In this document: positions 8,330 to 15,903 of the stretch, in pieces
Numbering within the stretch: the first letter of the stretch is position 1
How the letters are laid out: each line of letters starts with the position of its first letter
Origin: an uncultured bacterium
Lineage (GTDB): Bacteria > Edwardsbacteria > AC1 > EtOH8
NCBI GenBank assembly: GCA_937958665.1
Contig: CALGNM010000380.1
Coordinates: 1-19,086, forward strand
Direction of reading: 5' to 3'
DNA: 19,086 bases
Notes under the pieces: generated by a model
Told to the model about the DNA's origin: nothing
Seen by the model: the letters and a program-made list of their open reading frames with translations, nothing else
Database searches by the model: none
Translations under genes and position numbers: made by a program

Positions 8330-9682
8330 ATGATGATAGACAAAGACACCATCGCCGCCATTGCCACCGCCCCCGGCCCGGCCGCATTATCAATAGTCCG
8401 GGTCTCCGGTCCGGAAACCCTGGAGGTGGTCGGTCGGGTGTTCGCTGGCAAGCGGCCGGCCGAGATGGCCGACCACACCATTCATTACGGGCATATCGTG
8501 GAAAGCTCCCGGCGGCATCTGGATGAGGTGGTTGTCTCTATTTTTCGAGCCCCCAAAAGTTTCACCGCCGAGGACCTGGCCGAGATCACCTGCCATGGCG
8601 GATCGGCCGCCGCCCCCCTGGTGCTGGAAGCAGTGTTGGCGTCCGGGGCCCGGCTGGCCCGGCCGGGTGAGTTCACCTTAAGGGCCTTTCTCAACGGAAG
8701 AATCGACCTGGCCCAGGCCGAGGCGGTGGCCGACATCATCAATGCCAAAACCGGGGCGGCCGTCCGGGCAGCCCTGGATAGGCTGTCGGGTGGATTGTCC
8801 CGCCGGGTGAAAGCCATCAGGGAGTCCCTGCTGGATCCGGCCGCCCAGGTGGAAACCATGGTCGACTTCCCCGAGGAAGATCTGCCGCCGGACGAGGCCG
8901 GCCAGCTGAGGTCGCAAATATCCGGAGCCCTGGAACAGGTGGAGCGGATAATCAAGGACAGCCGGGCCTCGATGGTGCTGAGGGAGGGGGCCCGGGTGGT
9001 GATCGCCGGACGCCCCAATGTGGGCAAGTCCAGCCTGTTCAACCTGCTGCTGAGGGAGGAGAAGGCCATCGTGGCCGAACAGCCCGGCACCACCCGGGAC
9101 GTGCTGGAGGGCTGGATCGAGGTGGGGGGGATTCCCGTCCGCCTGTTCGACACCGCCGGCCTTAGGGAGACGGGCGACCACATCGAGACCCAGGGGGTGG
9201 CCCGGGCCCGGGATAAACTGGGGCAGGCCGACCTGGTGCTGCTGGTGCTTGACGGCTCGGCATCAATCGCCGAACAGGACCGTGCTTTGCTGGCCGAGAC
9301 CGAGGGCCTCAACCGGTTGGTCCTTTACAACAAGTGCGATCTGGCGCCCCGGGCCCCCCGGGAGATGGGCGATGGGTGGATCGAGATCTCGGCCGTTACC
9401 GAACAGGGGCTTCCCCGGCTGGAGCGGGCGATGATAGAGGGTTTGACCGGCGGGGCGGAACACGAGGGATCGGCGGCGGCCAATGCCCGGCAGATTGAGG
9501 CCCTGCGGTCCTGCCAAAGCAGCCTGGAAGGGGCCATCCGGGGCCTGGATTCGGGGATCTCGCCCGAGCTGTTGGCGGAGGAGCTGCGGGCGGCCATCGC
9601 CGCCCTGGGGCAGATCACCGGCCAGGCCATCGGCGATGATGTCCTGAACCGGATCTTCTCGCAGTTCTGCATCGGCAAATAA
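8330..9682 (+). CDS. mnmE: tRNA uridine-5-carboxymethylaminomethyl(34) synthesis GTPase MnmE
   Basis: A 450-residue GTPase that, with MnmG, installs the carboxymethylaminomethyl group on wobble uridine 34 of certain tRNAs. The N-terminal folate-binding TrmE domain (about 1-120) contains TIAAIATAPGPAALSIVRVSG. The usual PGRGGIGIVR is changed to PGPAALSIVR. LNGRIDLAQAEAVADII at 121-137 starts the helical domain. The inserted Ras-like G domain has GRPNVGKSS (227-235), TT (254-255), DTAG (274-277) and NKCD (334-337). The protein ends in FCIGK with the conserved catalytic Cys447. All catalytic signatures are intact. There are two consecutive ATG codons (8330 and 8333) and no Shine-Dalgarno. It is the first gene of a likely operon with the DUF3078-like gene 48 bases downstream and mscL. 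Confidence 0.98.
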   Translation: MMIDKDTIAAIATAPGPAALSIVRVSGPETLEVVGRVFAGKRPAEMADHTIHYGHIVESSRRHLDEVVVSIFRAPKSFTAEDLAEITCHGGSAAAPLVLEAVLASGARLARPGEFTLRAFLNGRIDLAQAEAVADIINAKTGAAVRAALDRLSGGLSRRVKAIRESLLDPAAQVETMVDFPEEDLPPDEAGQLRSQISGALEQVERIIKDSRASMVLREGARVVIAGRPNVGKSSLFNLLLREEKAIVAEQPGTTRDVLEGWIEVGGIPVRLFDTAGLRETGDHIETQGVARARDKLGQADLVLLVLDGSASIAEQDRALLAETEGLNRLVLYNKCDLAPRAPREMGDGWIEISAVTEQGLPRLERAMIEGLTGGAEHEGSAAANARQIEALRSCQSSLEGAIRGLDSGISPELLAEELRAAIAALGQITGQAIGDDVLNRIFSQFCIGK

Positions 9683-9730
9683 ATCCCCCACGACCCCATA
9701 AACCCCACCCATAATATAAGGAGGCCAACC

Positions 9731-10612
9731 ATGACCAAAGCCGTTGCGTTCCTGATTCTTCCCCTCCTGATCATTCCCGGCCTGCTGGGCGCCGAGCCAT
9801 GGCAGGCAACGCTGGACGCCAATTTGATGGCCACCCAGAATGCCTACAGCAACAGCTGGGCTGGCGGAGAGGCCGGGTCGCTCTCCTGGGCCACCAACTG
9901 GAACTTCGTGGCCCAGCGTCAGTTCAACCCCACCTGGCACAGCAAGAACACCGTCAAGCTGGCCTTCGGCCAGACCCACAGCCAGGACCAGGAGAGCCGG
10001 AGATGGATGAAGCCGTCCAAGTCCACCGACCTGATCGACGCCGAGACCATGTGGCGGATGACCCTGGGCCTGTTTGTGGATCCCTTCGCCGCCCTGCGGT
10101 TGGAATCGCAGTTCCTGGACGCCAGCCAGCCCGGCAACATCCGCTACGGGAACCCGGTCAGGTTCTCCGAGAGCTTCGGCGTGGCCCGTTCGCTGATCAA
10201 GGAGAAGGACCGGGAGCTGACCATGCGGCTGGGCGCCTCCTTCCGCCAGGACGCCAACCGGGGGGTGGTCGTCGACACCGCCGGGAATAAGAAGGACTTC
10301 ACCAGCAACAACGGCGGCGCCGAGTTCGTCACCGACTACAAAACCCCGCTGGGCAGCGAGAAGATAGCCTACAACAGCAAGCTGTCGGTCTACAAGGCGG
10401 TGTTCAACTCCAGCCAGGACGACCTGGCCGGCCTGCCGAACGCGGACTACTGGAAGTCGCCCGATGTGTCCTGGGAAAACGGACTGACCGCCAATGTCAG
10501 CAAGTACCTGATGGTCAACCTCTACCTGCAGATGCTGTACGACAAGGAGGTGGACCTGCGGGCCCGCTACAAGCAGACCCTGTCGCTGGGGCTGACCTAT
10601 TCCATCAAATAA
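9731..10612 (+). CDS. DUF3078-like outer-membrane protein
   Basis: A 293-residue exported protein. The signal peptide (about 1-21) ends GLLGA. NSWAGGEAGSLSWATNWNF at 41-59 resembles the start of DUF3078, a beta-barrel-like family common in FCB-group bacteria. The remainder is dense in amphipathic beta-strands with aromatic residues and ends on a strand (TLSLGLTYSIK), as outer-membrane barrels do. AAGGAGG at 9718-9724 is a strong ribosome-binding site 6 bases before the ATG. It sits between mnmE and mscL in one orientation. No enzymatic motif is visible and the function is unknown. Confidence 0.75.
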   Translation: MTKAVAFLILPLLIIPGLLGAEPWQATLDANLMATQNAYSNSWAGGEAGSLSWATNWNFVAQRQFNPTWHSKNTVKLAFGQTHSQDQESRRWMKPSKSTDLIDAETMWRMTLGLFVDPFAALRLESQFLDASQPGNIRYGNPVRFSESFGVARSLIKEKDRELTMRLGASFRQDANRGVVVDTAGNKKDFTSNNGGAEFVTDYKTPLGSEKIAYNSKLSVYKAVFNSSQDDLAGLPNADYWKSPDVSWENGLTANVSKYLMVNLYLQMLYDKEVDLRARYKQTLSLGLTYSIK

Positions 10613-10636
10613 ACCACCTTCAATAGGAGGAGCCAA

Positions 10637-11098
10637 ATGCTCAAAGAGTTCAAGGAATTCGCCCTGCGGGGCAACGTGCTGGACCTGGCGGTGGCGGTGA
10701 TCATCGGCGGGGCCTTCGGCAAGATTGTGTCCTCCATGGTCAACGATATCATCATGCCCCCCATCGGGAGGCTGATGGGCAAGATGGACTTCAGCCAGCT
10801 GGTGATCCCGCTGGCCAAGCCGGAGGGCATGGACTTCACCCGCATCACCCTCAAGGCCGCCACCGAGGCCAACATCCCGGTGGTCAAGATCGGTATGTTC
10901 ATCAACAATGTCATCGACTTCACCATCGTGGCCTTCGTGATCTTCCTGGTGATCCGGTTGGTCAACAAGCTGAAGAAGCAGCCGGCCCCGGCCCCGGCCG
11001 AGCCCACCACCAAGGAGTGCCCCTTCTGCCTGTCGGCCATCGCCATCAAGGCGGTGCGCTGTCCCCACTGCACCTCGGAGATCAAAGCCCAAGCCTAG
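10637..11098 (+). CDS. mscL: Large-conductance mechanosensitive channel MscL with C-terminal zinc ribbon
   Basis: A 153-residue inner-membrane channel that opens under membrane tension to release osmolytes during hypo-osmotic shock. The N-terminal amphipathic helix [14 protein letters not shown] leads into TM1 (about 15-40, with the Gly/Ala-rich pore-lining face [14 protein letters not shown]). A periplasmic loop (about 48-82) and TM2 (about 87-110) follow. After a Pro/Ala linker, residues 128-145 hold two CPxC knuckles (Cys128/131 and Cys142/145) that should bind zinc on the cytoplasmic side. E. coli MscL lacks this extension, but similar tails occur in other bacteria. AGGAGG at 10625-10630 is a strong ribosome-binding site. 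It is the last gene before the terminator at 11129. Confidence 0.97.
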   Translation: MLKEFKEFALRGNVLDLAVAVIIGGAFGKIVSSMVNDIIMPPIGRLMGKMDFSQLVIPLAKPEGMDFTRITLKAATEANIPVVKIGMFINNVIDFTIVAFVIFLVIRLVNKLKKQPAPAPAEPTTKECPFCLSAIAIKAVRCPHCTSEIKAQA

Positions 11099-11128
11099 AT
11101 TTTCGCCCGGGGAACGTCGAGCAAAAAA

Positions 11129-11154
11129 GCAAGCCCGGCAGGGCTTGCTTTTTT
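11129..11154 (+). terminator. Strong intrinsic terminator after mscL
   Basis: GCAAGCCC (11129-11136), loop GGCA, GGGCTTGC (11141-11148), then six T residues (11149-11154). Six A residues precede the stem, so it is symmetric and could work in both directions. It closes the mnmE-DUF3078-mscL unit. Confidence 0.92.
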
Positions 11155-11222
11155 GGCTTTAAATATGATAGCCTATGGCCAGAAAGCGACCAAATATCAT
11201 TACTAAATCCGTTAGAGGAAAA

Positions 11223-12176
11223 ATGAAGAGGACGATCTTTTTCTGCCTGCTGCTGGCGACATCGGCCGCCTGGTCCGCCACCCAGACCTTCGTGCGGGAA
11301 TACACCTACGAGGCCGGGGAGGCCGACAGCAAGCTGTCCAGCCGGGCCATGGCCCTGGAGCAGGTCAAGCGGGCCCTGCTGGAGGAGCTGGGCACCTACC
11401 TGGAGAGCTATACCGAGGTCAAGAACTCCCAGCTGACCATGGACCAGATCACCGCCATGACCGCCGGGGTGGTCCAGACCCAGATCATGGAGGAGAAGTG
11501 GAACGGCCGGGAATACTGGCTCAAGGCCAAGGTGGAGGCCGACCCCGACAAGGTGGCGGCCGACCTGGAGAACATGAAGCAAAACCAGTCCAAGATAAAG
11601 GAGCTGGAGGAGATCAAGCGCAAGGCCGAGGAGGCCCTGGCCGAAAACCAGCGGCTTAAGAAGGAGCTGGAATCGGCCAAGAGCGACCAGGCCAAGGAGA
11701 AGATCCAGCAGACCTACACCGCCAACGCCAGCCGGCTGTCGGCCATCGAGTGGTTCGAGCGGGGGGCCTTTCTGACTGCGGTGGAGGACTACCAGGGGGC
11801 GGTCGAAGCCTACGGCAAGGGGCTGGCCCTGGATCCCGGGTTCGCCCCCGGCTTCTACAACCGGGGCTACGCCTACAACATGCTGGGCCGGCACCAGCAG
11901 GCCATTGCCGACTACGACCGCTCCCTGGCCCTGGACCCGGCCGACCACCAGTCGTACTTCAACCGGGCCCTCTCCCACCACCTGCTGGGCAACTACCGCC
12001 CGGCGGTGGACGATTACGGGAAGGCCATCAGTCTCAATCCCGGAGACCCCTCCGCCTTCTACAACCGGGCCATGTCCCGTCTGGAGCTGGGTGACCGGCC
12101 GCAGGCCGCGGCCGACATGAGGACCGCCGCCCGGATGGGCTATGGGCCGGCCCAGCAGTGGCTCAGCGACAACTGA
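11223..12176 (+). CDS. Exported coiled-coil and TPR protein
   Basis: The 317-residue start at 11223 is preferred over an upstream in-frame ATG at 11175, because it places AGAGGA 4 bases upstream and gives a clean signal peptide (MKRTIFFCLLLATSAAWSA). Residues 20-110 form an alpha/beta domain (TFVREYTYEAGEADS..., YWLKAKVEADP) resembling the N-terminal domain of FlgT/LPP20-type envelope proteins; this is a weak impression. Residues about 112-165 are a charged coiled coil rich in Glu, Lys and Ala. Residues about 173-312 hold three to four TPR units with repeated FYNRG/YFNRA/FYNRA and ALDP/SLNP signatures. It stands alone after the terminator and 29 bases before the methyltransferase gene. Probably periplasmic and protein-binding; function unknown. 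Confidence 0.82.
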   Translation: MKRTIFFCLLLATSAAWSATQTFVREYTYEAGEADSKLSSRAMALEQVKRALLEELGTYLESYTEVKNSQLTMDQITAMTAGVVQTQIMEEKWNGREYWLKAKVEADPDKVAADLENMKQNQSKIKELEEIKRKAEEALAENQRLKKELESAKSDQAKEKIQQTYTANASRLSAIEWFERGAFLTAVEDYQGAVEAYGKGLALDPGFAPGFYNRGYAYNMLGRHQQAIADYDRSLALDPADHQSYFNRALSHHLLGNYRPAVDDYGKAISLNPGDPSAFYNRAMSRLELGDRPQAAADMRTAARMGYGPAQQWLSDN

Positions 12177-12205
12177 AAAACTGCTTAATTTTAGAAAGCA
12201 GCTGA

Positions 12206-13024
12206 ATGAGCCAACCGGACAGATGCTACGATGAAAACCGCCGGCTGTGGGACCAGCTGACCGGGATCAACGCCCGGTCGGCCATGTACGATCTGGAGGG
12301 CTTCCGGCGGGGCCAGAGCACCCTCGACCCCATCGAGATCGCCGAACTGGGCGACGTCCAGGGCAAGTCGGTGCTCCACCTGCAGTGCCACTTCGGGCAG
12401 GACACCATGTCCCTGGCAAGGATGGGGGCCAAGGTGGTCGGGGTGGATTTCTCGGAGGAGGCCATCAAGCTGGCCCGGTCTCTCAGCGCCGAGCTTGACA
12501 TCCCCGCCGAGTTCATCTGCTGCAACATCTACGACCTGCCCCAGCACCTGGACCGGCAGTTCGACATCGTCTTCACCTCGGCCGGGGTGCTGTGCTGGAT
12601 AAACGACCTGGCTAAGTGGGCGCAATTGATCGACCGGTACCTGAAGCTGGACGGATTCTTTTACATCCGCGAGTTCCACCCGGTGGCCGGCGTCTTCGAC
12701 AACGAGAAGGCCGCGGAGCTCAAAGCCTGCCATTCCTATTTCCATAAAGAGGAGCCGGAGGAATTCGAAACCGATGGCTCCTATTCCGACCACCAGGCCA
12801 AGTTCGACCAGCCCTTGACGTCCCACGAATGGCAGCATTCACTGGCCGATGTGATCAACTCGCTGCTGACCGTCGGCCTCAAGCTGGAATTCCTCCACGA
12901 GTTCCCCTACTGCAGCTACGACTGCTACCCCTTTCTGGAGAAAGGTACCAACGGGCGCTGGCGCTTCCCCGGGGGGAAGGAGTTGATACCGCTGATGTTC
13001 TCGCTGAAGGCGTCCAAGGCATGA
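12206..13024 (+). CDS. Class I SAM-dependent methyltransferase, substrate unknown
   Basis: A 272-residue cytoplasmic protein. The Rossmann fold is clear: motif I at 54-64 (KSVLHLQCHFG), Asp81 ending strand 2 (VVGVDFSEEAI), and FDIVFTSAGVLCWI as the strand-4 region. An N-terminal helical lid (NRRLWDQLTGINARSAMYDLE region) and a C-terminal extension rich in aromatic residues (HEWQHSLADVINSLL, FLHEFPYCSYDCYPF) suggest a small-molecule substrate, but none can be named. The stop overlaps the start of the next gene as ATGA (13021-13024), so translation is probably coupled to the acetyltransferase. No good Shine-Dalgarno precedes its own ATG. Confidence 0.88.
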   Translation: MSQPDRCYDENRRLWDQLTGINARSAMYDLEGFRRGQSTLDPIEIAELGDVQGKSVLHLQCHFGQDTMSLARMGAKVVGVDFSEEAIKLARSLSAELDIPAEFICCNIYDLPQHLDRQFDIVFTSAGVLCWINDLAKWAQLIDRYLKLDGFFYIREFHPVAGVFDNEKAAELKACHSYFHKEEPEEFETDGSYSDHQAKFDQPLTSHEWQHSLADVINSLLTVGLKLEFLHEFPYCSYDCYPFLEKGTNGRWRFPGGKELIPLMFSLKASKA

Positions 13025-13557
13025 AGACCGTTCGACCCAGCCAGGCACGAGACATGTCGGTGATCATCCGCCCGGCATCGGGGGCCGATGTTGCCCAGTG
13101 GCTCTCCCTGAGGAGGGCGCTGTGGCCCAAATGCCCCCTGAGGGACCATAAAAAGGAGATGGCCGAAATTCTCAAAGACGCCAAAAACCAGCCGGCTTGG
13201 GTGGCCGAAACAATTTCCGGCGAGCTTGTCGGTTTTCTGGAGGTCTCGGTCCGCAACTATGCCGATGGGGCCGGCCGGCAGAATGTAGGCTATCTCGAAG
13301 GTTGGTATGTCAAACCCAGATACCGCAAGAAGGGCGCGGGCCGGACGCTGGTCAAAATAGCCGAGGAATGGGCGGTCCGCCGGGGATTCACCCACATGGG
13401 GTCGGACACCTGGCTGGGGAACCACCAAAGCCATCGGGCCCACCTGGCCCTGGGGTACCGGGAGGTGGGCCGGGACGTTCACTACGTCAAGAAACTGGCC
13501 GCTGTTCCCGCAAAAACGCGAAATGACGCGGAATCTCTTTTTGCAAAGGAAGGATGA
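13021..13557 (+). CDS. GNAT acetyltransferase resembling aminoglycoside 6'-N-acetyltransferase, AAC(6')-I type
   Basis: The frame is open much further upstream, but the likely start is the ATG at 13021 (178 aa), overlapping the methyltransferase stop. A second candidate at 13054 gives MSVIIRPAS and 167 aa, closer to usual family length. The layout follows the AAC(6')-I pattern: WLSLRRALWP (27-36), HKKEMAEIL (43-51), VGFLEVSVRNYA (70-81), VGYLEGWYVKP (89-99), acetyl-CoA loop YRKKGAGRTLV (101-111), MGSDTWLGN (126-134) and HLALGYREVGRDVHYVKKL (141-159). Such enzymes acetylate the 6'-amine of aminoglycosides using acetyl-CoA. Environmental homologues may act on other amines, so resistance is not shown. 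The stop overlaps the next start as ATGA. Confidence 0.78.
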   Translation: MKTVRPSQARDMSVIIRPASGADVAQWLSLRRALWPKCPLRDHKKEMAEILKDAKNQPAWVAETISGELVGFLEVSVRNYADGAGRQNVGYLEGWYVKPRYRKKGAGRTLVKIAEEWAVRRGFTHMGSDTWLGNHQSHRAHLALGYREVGRDVHYVKKLAAVPAKTRNDAESLFAKEG

Positions 13558-14132
13558 TGCTCACCGGCAAGAAAGTGCGGCTGAGGGCCTATCGGCGGGA
13601 GGACCTGCCGCTGGCCCTTAAATACATCAACCAGCCCGAGGTCAAGACCAACCTGGTGATCGGCGTGCCCTTCCCCCTGAAGCCGGAGGAGGAGGAGAAA
13701 TGGTATGAGGGCATCTCCGTCTCCAAGCCGGAGAACTACTCCTTCGCCATCGAAACGCTGGCAAAACCGCATTACATAGGGGGCTGCGGTCTCAACAAAA
13801 TCGACTGGAAGAACCGGGTGGCCCAGGTGGGCATCTTCATCGGGCCGGAGCGATACCGGGGGCGGGGCTACGGCACGGACGCCATGAGGGTACTGTTAAG
13901 GTTCATCTTCGACCAGATGAACATGAACAAGGTCAGGCTGGAGGTCTTCTCCTTCAACGACCGGGCCATAAGAAGCTACCAGAAGTGCGGGTTCGTCAGG
14001 GAGGGGGTCATGAGGCAGGAGCTGTTCCGCAACGGTCGATACCACGACATAGTGGCCATGGGGATACTGAGGGACGAGTGGGAGAAGGCTGGCCCGGGCG
14101 CCGGGCGGCGAAGGACAACCGTAAAAGGCTGA
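13554..14132 (+). CDS. GNAT acetyltransferase, RimJ/RimL type
   Basis: A 192-residue cytoplasmic acetyltransferase of the ribosomal-protein-alanine or spermidine acetyltransferase-like group. It begins KVRLRAYRREDLPLALKY, has the acetyl-CoA pyrophosphate loop in YRGRGYGTDAM (101-111), and ends the core with SFNDRAIRSYQKCGFVREG (133-151) and RNGRYHDIVAMGIL. The substrate (protein N-terminus, polyamine or other amine) cannot be decided. ATGATG offers two starts (13554 and 13557). The AAGGA at 13546-13550 is better spaced for the second. Either overlaps the preceding stop, implying translational coupling. The last about 16 residues are a basic low-complexity tail (PGAGRRRTTVKG). Confidence 0.9.
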   Translation: MMLTGKKVRLRAYRREDLPLALKYINQPEVKTNLVIGVPFPLKPEEEEKWYEGISVSKPENYSFAIETLAKPHYIGGCGLNKIDWKNRVAQVGIFIGPERYRGRGYGTDAMRVLLRFIFDQMNMNKVRLEVFSFNDRAIRSYQKCGFVREGVMRQELFRNGRYHDIVAMGILRDEWEKAGPGAGRRRTTVKG

Positions 14133-14145
14133 TAAGGGGGGTCCG

Positions 14146-15381
14146 ATGAACCATCGGGGAAGCATATTGACGGCCGCCGTGGTATTGCTGGCGGCGGCGG
14201 CCATGGGGATGGGCAAACGGCCGCAGAAGGCATCGCCGACCGACGGTACGCAAACCACGGCCGAGGCGTCAGCCGACCTGCCGCAATCCGCCAATCGTTT
14301 GGGCTTCGACCTGTTCGCCCAGCTGACCAAGAGGGCCCCGGGAGAGAACGTCTTCATCTCGCCCTACAGCATTCACACCGCATTGTGCATGGCCTACAGC
14401 GGGGCCCGGGGCCAAACGGCCGGCGCCATGGCCAGGACGATGCATCTTTCCGGGACGGTCCCGGGGGTCATGGAGTCCTGTCGGGCCCTCAAGTCCACCC
14501 TGGCCTCGGCCGACACCCTGGTGCGGCTGGAGGTTGCCAACTCGCTGTGGTCCCGACGGGGACTGCCGCTGAAAACGGAGTTCAAATCCGGGGTGGAGAA
14601 ATATTTCGAGGGGACGGCCCGGGAGCTGGACTTCCGGGACCCGGGGTCCCTGAAATCCATCAACGGCTGGGTGAACGAGAAGACCAGGGGCAAGATAGAC
14701 AGGATAATCGAGCAGATCCCCCCGGACGCCGCCCTGTACCTGATCAATGCCGTCTATTTCAAGGGAAAGTGGGGCAAGCAATTCAACCAGAAGCTGACCC
14801 TGGAACAGGATTTCTTCCCGCCGGACGGTCAGGCCCAGAGGATGCCCTTCATGAGGCAGGACGGGGAGTATCAATACCTGAAAGGTGAGGACTTCCAGGC
14901 GGTGCGCCTGCCCTACGGGGACGGGTGGTTCTCCATGTACCTCTTTCTGCCCGACGGGCGCGACGGGCTGGGCCCCCTGCTGAAAAGAGCCAATGCCCAA
15001 AGCTGGTACGGCTGGCTGGCGGGCTTCCGGGACTGCAAGGGCCACCTGGAGCTGCCGCGGTTCAAGGCCCAGTACTTTAGTGACCTGGTGCCGTCCCTGG
15101 ACAAACTGGGCATGGGCCCGGCCTTCGGCTCGGCCGCCGACTTCTCGGGCATGGGGCCGCAGGGCCTGACCATAGACCAGGTGCTGCACAAGACGGTGGT
15201 GGAGGTCAACGAGGAGGGGACCGTGGCGGCGGCGGTGACCTCGGTAGGGGTGCGGGTGACCTCGGTGCGGCCCGAGCCCGAGCCGTTCCGGATGGTGGTG
15301 GACCACCCGTTCCTGATGGCCATTGTCGAGCAGAACACCGGGAGCATTTTGTTCCTGGGGGCGATCTACCAGCCGGAGTGA
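14146..15381 (+). CDS. Secreted serpin (serine protease inhibitor family)
   Basis: A 411-residue serpin. An N-terminal hydrophobic segment (about 7-22) indicates export. The serpin core starts about residue 49 (ANRLGFDLFAQL), with NVFISPYSIHTALCMAYSGA at 68-87, INGWVNEKTRGKI at 172-184 and NAVYFKGKW at 201-209. The reactive-centre hinge is EEGTVAAAV (356-364), with small residues allowing loop insertion, so it should be inhibitory. HPFLMAIVEQNTGSILFLG closes the fold. Counting from the hinge puts P1-P1' near Thr372-Ser373, but Arg370 and Arg375 are close and the loop is slightly long, so protease specificity is uncertain. AAGGGGGG lies 4 bases before the ATG. It is 13 bases downstream of the GNAT gene and probably co-transcribed. 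Confidence 0.96.
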   Translation: MNHRGSILTAAVVLLAAAAMGMGKRPQKASPTDGTQTTAEASADLPQSANRLGFDLFAQLTKRAPGENVFISPYSIHTALCMAYSGARGQTAGAMARTMHLSGTVPGVMESCRALKSTLASADTLVRLEVANSLWSRRGLPLKTEFKSGVEKYFEGTARELDFRDPGSLKSINGWVNEKTRGKIDRIIEQIPPDAALYLINAVYFKGKWGKQFNQKLTLEQDFFPPDGQAQRMPFMRQDGEYQYLKGEDFQAVRLPYGDGWFSMYLFLPDGRDGLGPLLKRANAQSWYGWLAGFRDCKGHLELPRFKAQYFSDLVPSLDKLGMGPAFGSAADFSGMGPQGLTIDQVLHKTVVEVNEEGTVAAAVTSVGVRVTSVRPEPEPFRMVVDHPFLMAIVEQNTGSILFLGAIYQPE

Positions 15382-15388
15382 AGGCTGG
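15369..15388 (+). terminator. Hairpin overlapping the serpin stop codon
   Basis: CCAGCC (15369-15374) pairs with GGCTGG (15383-15388) around the stop codon. A weaker stem, TATGC/GCATA at 15390-15406, follows and is succeeded by GTGTTTTGG. The U-tract is poor. Together they may terminate the methyltransferase-to-serpin unit. Confidence 0.3.
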
Positions 15389-15450
15389 TTATGCGGCGGC
15401 GGCATAGTGTTTTGGGTAGCATGTAAATATTACTTGTAGCTTAATCGTAA

Positions 15451-15903
15451 ATGTTAGCCAAAAAGAGAAAAGAGATAAAACCGGGCGTGCTAAGTCCAGG
15501 GAGAAAAGCTCAGCACACTGCTAAGTGGGCACGCACCATGACGAAGTGGCTCATCACCTTTAATCGTCGTGCTGGGGCAAGGTGGAACATCGTGGACTTC
15601 GGTGGTAAGACCAAAGCCGAGTCACGAGGGATTGTCGACCTCCTTGCCGTGCGCAAAAACCATCGGACAGATTTTGCGGGGCTCAGGCGCGGCGACCTCC
15701 TTCAGATGGTTCTCATTCAGACAAAGGGCGGGTCCGCGCCGAGGCCGACCCCCGATGACATCCTCAGACTTACCGTCGTAGCTCGACACCATCGTGCAAT
15801 CGCAATCGTACTTGCGGAATGGTCCAAGGGAGAGCACCTGGCCCTGTTCAAGCTCAAGAGGAACAGGTGGGTGCCCACAACAGCGATCGAAGTGTTTGGG
15901 TAA
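15451..15903 (+). CDS. Small protein of unknown function with PD-(D/E)xK-nuclease-like residues; compositionally foreign
   Basis: 150 residues if started at 15451, or 121 from Met30 at 15538. I do not recognise a named family. Glu57, then GIVDLL with Asp63, then LIQTKG with Gln90 and Lys92 resembles the E...D...(E/Q)xK active-site spacing of the PD-(D/E)xK nuclease fold, as in small Holliday-resolvase or Vsr-like proteins. This is motif-level inference only. Arg/Lys-rich segments (HTAKWARTMTKW, FNRRAGARW) suit nucleic-acid binding. By hand count bases 15541-15600 are 53% GC, against 73% at 16141-16200 in the next gene. No ribosome-binding site precedes either start. It is followed by the attC-like repeat at 15917, supporting lateral acquisition. 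Confidence 0.7.
   Translation: MLAKKRKEIKPGVLSPGRKAQHTAKWARTMTKWLITFNRRAGARWNIVDFGGKTKAESRGIVDLLAVRKNHRTDFAGLRRGDLLQMVLIQTKGGSAPRPTPDDILRLTVVARHHRAIAIVLAEWSKGEHLALFKLKRNRWVPTTAIEVFG

Noticed and set aside
9263-11092. 609-codon open frame on the minus strand crossing mnmE, the DUF3078-like gene and mscL
   Set aside because: The product is low-complexity Gly/His/Val/Asp-rich, with no motif, and opposes three well-supported genes with good ribosome-binding sites.
11175-11222. Upstream ATG extension of the TPR protein
   Set aside because: It would put 16 basic residues before a proper signal peptide, while the ATG at 11223 has the Shine-Dalgarno.
12829-13020. Upstream extension of the AAC(6')-like frame
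   Set aside because: It would overlap the methyltransferase by about 190 bases with low-quality sequence. The family N-terminus begins after 13021.
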